From NCBI GenBank assembly GCA_017505525.1, contig JAFVPB010000028.1, forward strand, positions 1-64,000: DNA of 64,000 nt, given 5' to 3'. This DNA is from Clostridia bacterium. GTDB lineage: Bacteria; Bacillota; Clostridia; UMGS1883. Of this stretch, positions 59,540 through 64,000 are shown piece after piece. The translations under genes were made by a program, and so were the position numbers. Under the pieces are notes generated by a model. It was not told where the DNA came from and did not search any database. It saw only the letters and a list, made by a program, of their open reading frames with translations. How positions within the stretch are numbered: the stretch's first letter is position 1; each line of letters starts with the position of its first letter.

Positions 59540-60365
59540 ATGCTTTATCCCAGACTAACTGCAATTTCTCAGTTACTTCTTTATACAGTGACGATGGAAG
59601 CTCATCAAGAATTATATCAAGATGGGGCTTCTTTTCTTTTATTAAATTAAAATAGAAGTTATAATCTATATCTCCCTCTCCGGGAGTAGTCCGCACAAGC
59701 TTTCCATCATCCAGCTTCACATCTTTAAGATGGATTGCCGAAATTCTATCGCCAAAAAGCTCGAAAGCATTTTTTATTATATCTTTATAATCCTTAAAGT
59801 TTTCTGCCGTAAGAATATTTACAAGGTCGAAAATAACGCAGATATTAGGCGAATTAACATCGTCAATCAAACGCTTAAGCATTTCCACTGAACAGATTGT
59901 GTGAACACAAACAGGCTCAATTCCTATCATCACGCCCAGCTTTTCAGCTACATCTGCAAGTCGGCGCACATTGTTTACCACTCTGTGATATGCCTCTTCA
60001 GAATGCCTTTCAAAGCCTTCTAAAAGGATATTCCCCGTTTCCGAGCCAACCATTCCTGCTCCTATAACGTTTGCAAATTTTAAAGTGTCGATAAATTGGT
60101 CTTCCTGCGCTTTCGTCATCTCTGTAAGATTAATGTACGAGCTTAAAACAGGAACACTTATCCCCTTTTTATCAAGCGTTCTTTTAATATAATCTGCAAA
60201 CCCGAAGCTGAACATTCCGTTTTGCCATTTTATATCCGCCATTGTTTTTCTCATAGCAAGCTGAACTCTTGTTATTCCAATTTCAGAAGCTTTTTCCGCC
60301 ATATCTTCAAGGCTTACACATGATATATCGTGGCCGCGAAGACCAAATTCTGCCTTATAACTCAT
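59538..60365 (-). CDS. Sugar phosphate isomerase/epimerase-family TIM barrel
   Basis: 275 residues of the xylose-isomerase-like TIM-barrel family (AP endonuclease 2 fold). Conserved metal/active-site segments: GIEPVCVHTICSVEML, NICVIFDLVNILT, AIHLKDVKLDDGKLV and PGEGDIDYNFYFNLI. The start at 60365 follows GGGGAGG. The 15-bp gap to the upstream kduI remnant suggests the two once formed a sugar-acid degradation operon. Substrate unassigned. Confidence 0.88.
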   Translation of the reverse strand: MSYKAEFGLRGHDISCVSLEDMAEKASEIGITRVQLAMRKTMADIKWQNGMFSFGFADYIKRTLDKKGISVPVLSSYINLTEMTKAQEDQFIDTLKFANVIGAGMVGSETGNILLEGFERHSEEAYHRVVNNVRRLADVAEKLGVMIGIEPVCVHTICSVEMLKRLIDDVNSPNICVIFDLVNILTAENFKDYKDIIKNAFELFGDRISAIHLKDVKLDDGKLVRTTPGEGDIDYNFYFNLIKEKKPHLDIILDELPSSLYKEVTEKLQLVWDKA

Positions 60366-60380
60366 ATATTTCCTCCCCAA

Positions 60381-60893
60381 TTATTTCATTTCGCGTTTTT
60401 CAACTGCATCCATATCTGTGAATCCCTGGTTTTCGTCACACATTGCCCATATAAATGAATATGCCTTTGTTCCAACACCGCTGTGAATTGACCAGCTTGG
60501 TGAAATTACTGCTTCTTCATTCTTCATTATAATGTGGCGTGTTTCCGTGGGTTCACCCATCATATGGAATACTATATCATCCTCTGCCATATCGATGTAG
60601 AGATAAACCTCCATACGTCTATCGTGCGTGTGGCAGGGCATTGTGTTCCAGTTCGAGCCGCATTCAAGCTCTGTAAGGCCCATAGAAAGCTGGCAGCTTT
60701 TCATTACCTCGGGATGTATGTACTGATTAATAACGCGCTTGTTACAATCCTCCACACTTCCGCAGGGAACCTTCTTTGCCTTTGTTATATCTATCTTAAC
60801 AATAGGATACTCCTTATGTGCAGGGCACGATGAAACATAGAATTTTGCGGGATTTTCAGGATCTGTGCTCTTAAACGAAATCTCCTTATTTTA
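60381..60893 (-). pseudogene. kduI: 5'-truncated kduI (5-keto-4-deoxyuronate isomerase)
   Basis: The frame from 60893 reads NKEISFKSTDPENPAKFY, SSCPAHKEYPIVKIDI, QYIHPEVMKSCQLSMGL and ends EKREMK. It keeps the metal ligands in PCHTHDRRMEVYLY and SWSIHSGVG. From memory, intact KduI is about 275 residues, and EVSFASSDP of B. subtilis matches the start here, so about 110 N-terminal residues are missing. A stop (TAA) lies just before NKEISF. No start codon precedes the conserved core; a GTG in frame at 60755 would give only 124 residues. KduI acts in pectin/uronate breakdown. Confidence 0.75.
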
Positions 60894-60946
60894 TACTTTT
60901 ATTATAATTCACACACCAATATTTGTCAACCTTCGCCCCGTATTTA

Positions 60947-60976
60947 TTGACAGATAAGCTACGCCAATGATATAAT
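60947..60976 (+). promoter_or_regulatory. Sigma-A promoter for the acyltransferase gene
   Basis: TTGACA, an 18-bp spacer and TATAAT, 29 bp before the ATG at 61006, which has AAAGG upstream. Confidence 0.8.
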
Positions 60977-61005
60977 AAATCAATAAAAAAAGAAAGGCAG
61001 ATATT

Positions 61006-62031
61006 ATGAACAAAAGGAAATACGAACTCTCATTTTTAAACGTTGTTTTTTGTTTACTTGTTATTTTCATACATACAGTTTCCAATCTTCTTTCATCACT
61101 TGATACACAAACAAATATATATTCCCTTGTCCTTCTTCCCTGGAGGCTTTCCTCTTTTGTTGTACAGGGATTTATATTTCTTTCAGGGCTCAAAATGTTT
61201 TTAAGCAAAAGTGATACTTTTTCATACCCTGCTTATCTTTATAAAAGGTTTAAATCTATAATCATTCCCTATATCGTATGGTTTATTATTTACTATGTAT
61301 TTTTTATTTTCTTCCTTGATTATCCGTTCGATATAAAATTTATATTCACCAATTTTATTACAGGTAACCTTGTATATCATCTTTATTTTGTTGTAATTAT
61401 AGCACAGTTTTACATTCTTGCACCGCTGTGGAGGCTAATTATAAATAAGCTCAGCGCTAAGATAGTTATTCCTGTAAGTTTTGTGCTTATGGTTTATCTT
61501 GAATACTCTAATTTCTTCAAACCCGCCATTGGATTTAAATATTACGACCGAATTTTTACAACGTATCTTTTATATTGGATTATGGGATGCTACGCGGGAA
61601 AACACTATGATACTTTTAAAAGCTATATAAATGCCCATTTTAAAATAGTAACTACAGTTTTCTCTTTCTCTGTTTTATCAAATGCTGTTCTCAGTCTTCT
61701 TGCATATAAATCTCTTCAGTGGATTCCGCACCTTGGCTTATTCCACACAATATACTCTATTTGCACAATACTGTTCCTTTTCACTGTGGCACTGAAAATA
61801 CCTGCTTCTTTCTACGAAAAATCACATCTGCTGATGCGCATTGATAAGTGTAGCTATCATATTTATCTTTCGCACTGCCTTGTAATTTATATTGTTGATA
61901 AGCTAATTTCTGTTTGCGGAATAACGAATGTTTTTCTTATGTTTATTATAAGGTTTGTTTTTGTATACTCAATCACGCTTACGTTAAACATACTATATCA
62001 GGAAAAAATACGCCCGAAACTTTATAAATAA
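61006..62031 (+). CDS. Acyltransferase family 3 membrane protein
   Basis: 341 residues, about ten membrane helices. Family 3 acyltransferases start with a helix bearing a catalytic histidine; here LLVIFIHTVSNL (His at about 23) fits. Further segments: FVVQGFIFLSGLKMFL, PYIVWFIIYYVFFIFF, YHLYFVVIIAQFYILAPLW and CSYHIYLSHCLVIY. They O-acylate envelope polysaccharides, glycolipids or antibiotics. A single-gene unit between a promoter and a strong terminator. Substrate unknown. Confidence 0.9.
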   Translation: MNKRKYELSFLNVVFCLLVIFIHTVSNLLSSLDTQTNIYSLVLLPWRLSSFVVQGFIFLSGLKMFLSKSDTFSYPAYLYKRFKSIIIPYIVWFIIYYVFFIFFLDYPFDIKFIFTNFITGNLVYHLYFVVIIAQFYILAPLWRLIINKLSAKIVIPVSFVLMVYLEYSNFFKPAIGFKYYDRIFTTYLLYWIMGCYAGKHYDTFKSYINAHFKIVTTVFSFSVLSNAVLSLLAYKSLQWIPHLGLFHTIYSICTILFLFTVALKIPASFYEKSHLLMRIDKCSYHIYLSHCLVIYIVDKLISVCGITNVFLMFIIRFVFVYSITLTLNILYQEKIRPKLYK

Positions 62032-62072
62032 AAAATCTCACAAAGCGCCTTTCATCGCTTTGTGAGATTTTT
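62031..62072. terminator. Bidirectional terminator
   Basis: AAAAATCTCACAAAGCG, 8-nt loop and CGCTTTGTGAGATTTTT: a perfect 17-bp stem between convergent genes. Confidence 0.92.
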
Positions 62073-62076
62073 ATTT

Positions 62077-63483
62077 TTATTTCTTTATTCTGAAAACACG
62101 TGCGCAGTGTGGCTCAACCACAGCCTTAAATTCCTTTGATTTTCCCAAATTTTTCTTTTCCCACACGTCTCTTATTTGGGCTTCTTCATCAAGCTTTATA
62201 AGGTCTTCAAATTCTTCTTCCCCGTAGTTGAAGATTGCAAATGCAATATCACCGTTTTCTAAATTACGCCTGTATCTCATAATGCCTTTCTCTTTGTTTT
62301 CAAACACCTTTTCAGGGTAATTACAAAGAGCATCCTGATTGAGCATTATTATTTCTTCATTACTGAATATATCTATTTCAACATCTGTTAACGTATCGAG
62401 GATGCAGCTTATCTGAATGGGCGACATAAAGAACGCTCTCATTGTGTAGGAGAATATTGCTTCGTTCTCGGTAAGCCTTTTAACTGTAAGTTCGGGAACA
62501 AGCTCGCCTATTTCAAGCACATCAAGATCGTAAAAATGGCCGGGGATAACGTAGTCCTTCCACGCGTCAGTTGTGAACAAGCGTTCCTTAACATTTTCCC
62601 AATCTGCTATAGAATCTTCGTTGCTTCTAAACGAGCAACAATTCTTCTGCCAATATAAATGGAGCATCGGGTCAGCCCTTACAGTAACACAAAACGGCAT
62701 ATCACGTTTCGCTTTTAAAAGCTCCTGCTTCATCAAATCAGCATTGTAGGTATCTGAAGGATTCCAGTCATACTTTAAATAATCAAATCCCCATTCGTCC
62801 CACTGCTTTACATTATTGCCTTCATAGTGTTCTTTCCCAACGCCCTCAAGTCTTGGGCAGAATCGAATATCTCTTTCCCCGCGTGTACATCCCGGAAGAT
62901 TTTTCATCGGGAATCCAAGCGAAATGCTCATAGGCGTTGAATACATACCGCATTTAAGACCTCTTGCATGGATATCATCAACCATTTTCTTAATATCAGG
63001 AAACTTATCATTAGGCATAATAGCAAAATATTTTCCGCCATATTCTCCCTGCCATCCTGAATCCACATTTATGTAGCTGTATCCGTAATCAACAAGTCCC
63101 AATTCAAAGAACTTGTCTGCCGCGTGCTCAATATCCTTTTGCGTTAATCTACCGATATTTCCGTTCCAGCTGCCGTATCCCATCAAAGGCGTTCTTAGCG
63201 CATTGTCTTCTGCAACTGATATAATCACCTTTTTTTCATCTGTGCCGCAGCTGTTTTCCGCCACAACAGTTATTTCAAAAGAGCAATCCTTTGAAATAAC
63301 ACCGCTGATAATATTGTTTTCATATTTAAGTCCCTCTAAAGAGCCAACTATCTTAATATTCATCGGGCGCTCGCCTAAAACGGGGATTCTGTATAAGCAC
63401 TCCTTTCCCGTTGTGATGCCATACACAGATGGCATCATAATTATTGGTTTACCCTCGTAGGGGTTGGATTTTGCAATTTTCAT
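62077..63483 (-). CDS. Glycoside hydrolase family 27 (alpha-galactosidase-like)
   Basis: 468 residues. The N-terminal ~90 residues form an Ig-like domain (YRIPVLGERPMNIKIVGSL). The (beta/alpha)8 barrel begins LMGYGSWNGNIGRLTQKDIE, and SYINVDSGWQGEYGG, RGLKCGMYSTPMSIS and DYLKYDWNPSDTY follow. The Asp of KYD is the expected nucleophile. A C-terminal beta domain closes the chain. No signal peptide, so likely cytosolic. The start at 63483 follows AGAGGTG; an ATG at 63504 is in frame. Fits degradation of alpha-galactosides or related plant sugars with the neighbouring isomerase remnants. Confidence 0.88.
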   Translation of the reverse strand: MKIAKSNPYEGKPIIMMPSVYGITTGKECLYRIPVLGERPMNIKIVGSLEGLKYENNIISGVISKDCSFEITVVAENSCGTDEKKVIISVAEDNALRTPLMGYGSWNGNIGRLTQKDIEHAADKFFELGLVDYGYSYINVDSGWQGEYGGKYFAIMPNDKFPDIKKMVDDIHARGLKCGMYSTPMSISLGFPMKNLPGCTRGERDIRFCPRLEGVGKEHYEGNNVKQWDEWGFDYLKYDWNPSDTYNADLMKQELLKAKRDMPFCVTVRADPMLHLYWQKNCCSFRSNEDSIADWENVKERLFTTDAWKDYVIPGHFYDLDVLEIGELVPELTVKRLTENEAIFSYTMRAFFMSPIQISCILDTLTDVEIDIFSNEEIIMLNQDALCNYPEKVFENKEKGIMRYRRNLENGDIAFAIFNYGEEEFEDLIKLDEEAQIRDVWEKKNLGKSKEFKAVVEPHCARVFRIKK

Positions 63484-63496
63484 ATCACAGCACCTC

Positions 63497-64000
63497 TTAT
63501 TCACATAATTTTTCTATAAACCTGTCGCCAACTTCCGATGTTTTGGCTGTACCACCAAGGTCGGGAGTAAGTGTTTTATTTTCCACAAGCATTTCTTCAA
63601 TGCACGAAAGCACCTTTTCTCCCCACTTTTCATACCCGAAGAAATCAAGCATCTGGCTAACAGACCAGAATGTTGCCATAGGATTTGAAATATTCATTCC
63701 TGCTATATCGGGAGCCGAGCCGTGAATAGGTTCAAACATTGATGGAAACTCTCTTTCAGGGTTTAAATTTGCGCCTGCTGCAAGCCCCATTCCGCCTGCT
63801 ATTGCAGCACCTAAATCAGTTAATATATCGCCAAAAAGATTTGATGTTACCACAATTTCAAAGCGCTTGGGGTCTTTAACCATAAACATACTTGCAGCGT
63901 CAACAAGATATGAATACGTTTTAACTTCGGGATAGTCTTTTCCCACCTCTTCAAAAATCTGGTCCCAGAATACCATTGAATAATTAAGTGCATTACCTTT
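63497..64000 (-). CDS. Tartrate/D-malate dehydrogenase-family protein (partial)
   Basis: 168 visible residues; the N-terminal part lies beyond the right edge. KGNALNYSMVFWDQIFEEV, VVTSNLFGDILTDLGAAIAG and FEPIHGSAPDIAG are the substrate, metal and NAD motifs of the isopropylmalate/isocitrate dehydrogenase superfamily. The FWDQIFEEV and MFEPIHGSAPDIAG variants resemble the tartrate/D-malate dehydrogenase branch (DmlA/YeaU) more than LeuB. Its 3' end lies just before the GH27 start (stop codon 13 bp from it), so they are one operon. Confidence 0.85.
   Translation of the reverse strand, partial: KGNALNYSMVFWDQIFEEVGKDYPEVKTYSYLVDAASMFMVKDPKRFEIVVTSNLFGDILTDLGAAIAGGMGLAAGANLNPEREFPSMFEPIHGSAPDIAGMNISNPMATFWSVSQMLDFFGYEKWGEKVLSCIEEMLVENKTLTPDLGGTAKTSEVGDRFIEKLCE

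Overview
This window looks like the chromosome of a low-GC, endospore-forming member of the Clostridia (Firmicutes). It carries spoIVA, yqfC, yqfD, ylbJ and a gerA-type germinant receptor operon next to core Firmicutes genes (ybeY-dgkA-era-recO, plsY-gpsA, acp-rnc). Plant-sugar genes (an alpha-galactosidase-like GH27 and a kduI remnant) would fit a gut or plant-matter lineage. The genus cannot be resolved from sequence alone.

Main result: bases about 136-24125 are a ~24-kb mobile element inserted inside spoIVA, the gene for the spore-coat basement-layer ATPase. The N-terminal 401 codons lie at the right end (24118-25320, minus strand). The C-terminal part lies at the left edge (135 down to 1, minus strand, running out of the window). 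Both junctions carry the same 8-bp core ATGTATTG, in the same orientation and codon phase. Recombination between the cores would rejoin spoIVA exactly in frame, giving ...APSIH-LIRADIETE... A large serine recombinase gene lies beside the left junction. The architecture matches the skin element of sigK and other sporulation intervening elements, here in spoIVA, whose promoter looks sigma-E dependent (mother cell, a terminal cell line).

Element, left to right: large serine recombinase; a minus-strand block of small proteins, a MarR-like regulator, an ArdC-like antirestriction protein, a circularly permuted C5-cytosine methyltransferase and an N6-adenine-type methyltransferase with a degenerate second copy; a divergent XRE-like regulator; a small resolvase; a MazF-like toxin with no adjacent antitoxin; a primase/replication protein; two secreted stalk-domain proteins; a SLOG-fold protein; a controller-like XRE protein; a DUF4143 ATPase; an MmeI-like single-chain restriction-modification enzyme; and four accessory genes, including a degenerate HNH protein with an overlapping partner. 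No relaxase, type IV secretion or capsid genes were seen, so the element is not obviously self-transmissible.

Chromosome, 25.3-46 kb: a secreted stalk-domain protein, hisS-aspS, a PDZ/radical-SAM-like DUF512 protein, der-plsY-gpsA, two flavoproteins, ylbJ-yqfC on the minus strand, then yqfD-phoH-pgpH-ybeY-dgkA-era-recO. 46-64 kb: ppdK, a secreted protein of unknown function, gerAA-AB-AC with a small membrane protein, an Orn/Lys/Arg decarboxylase-family gene, a CBM9-like pseudogene, acp-rnc, a class I lysyl-tRNA synthetase fused to a tRNA-binding domain, a TIM-barrel isomerase beside a 5'-truncated kduI, an acyltransferase, a GH27 enzyme and a partial tartrate/D-malate dehydrogenase-family gene.
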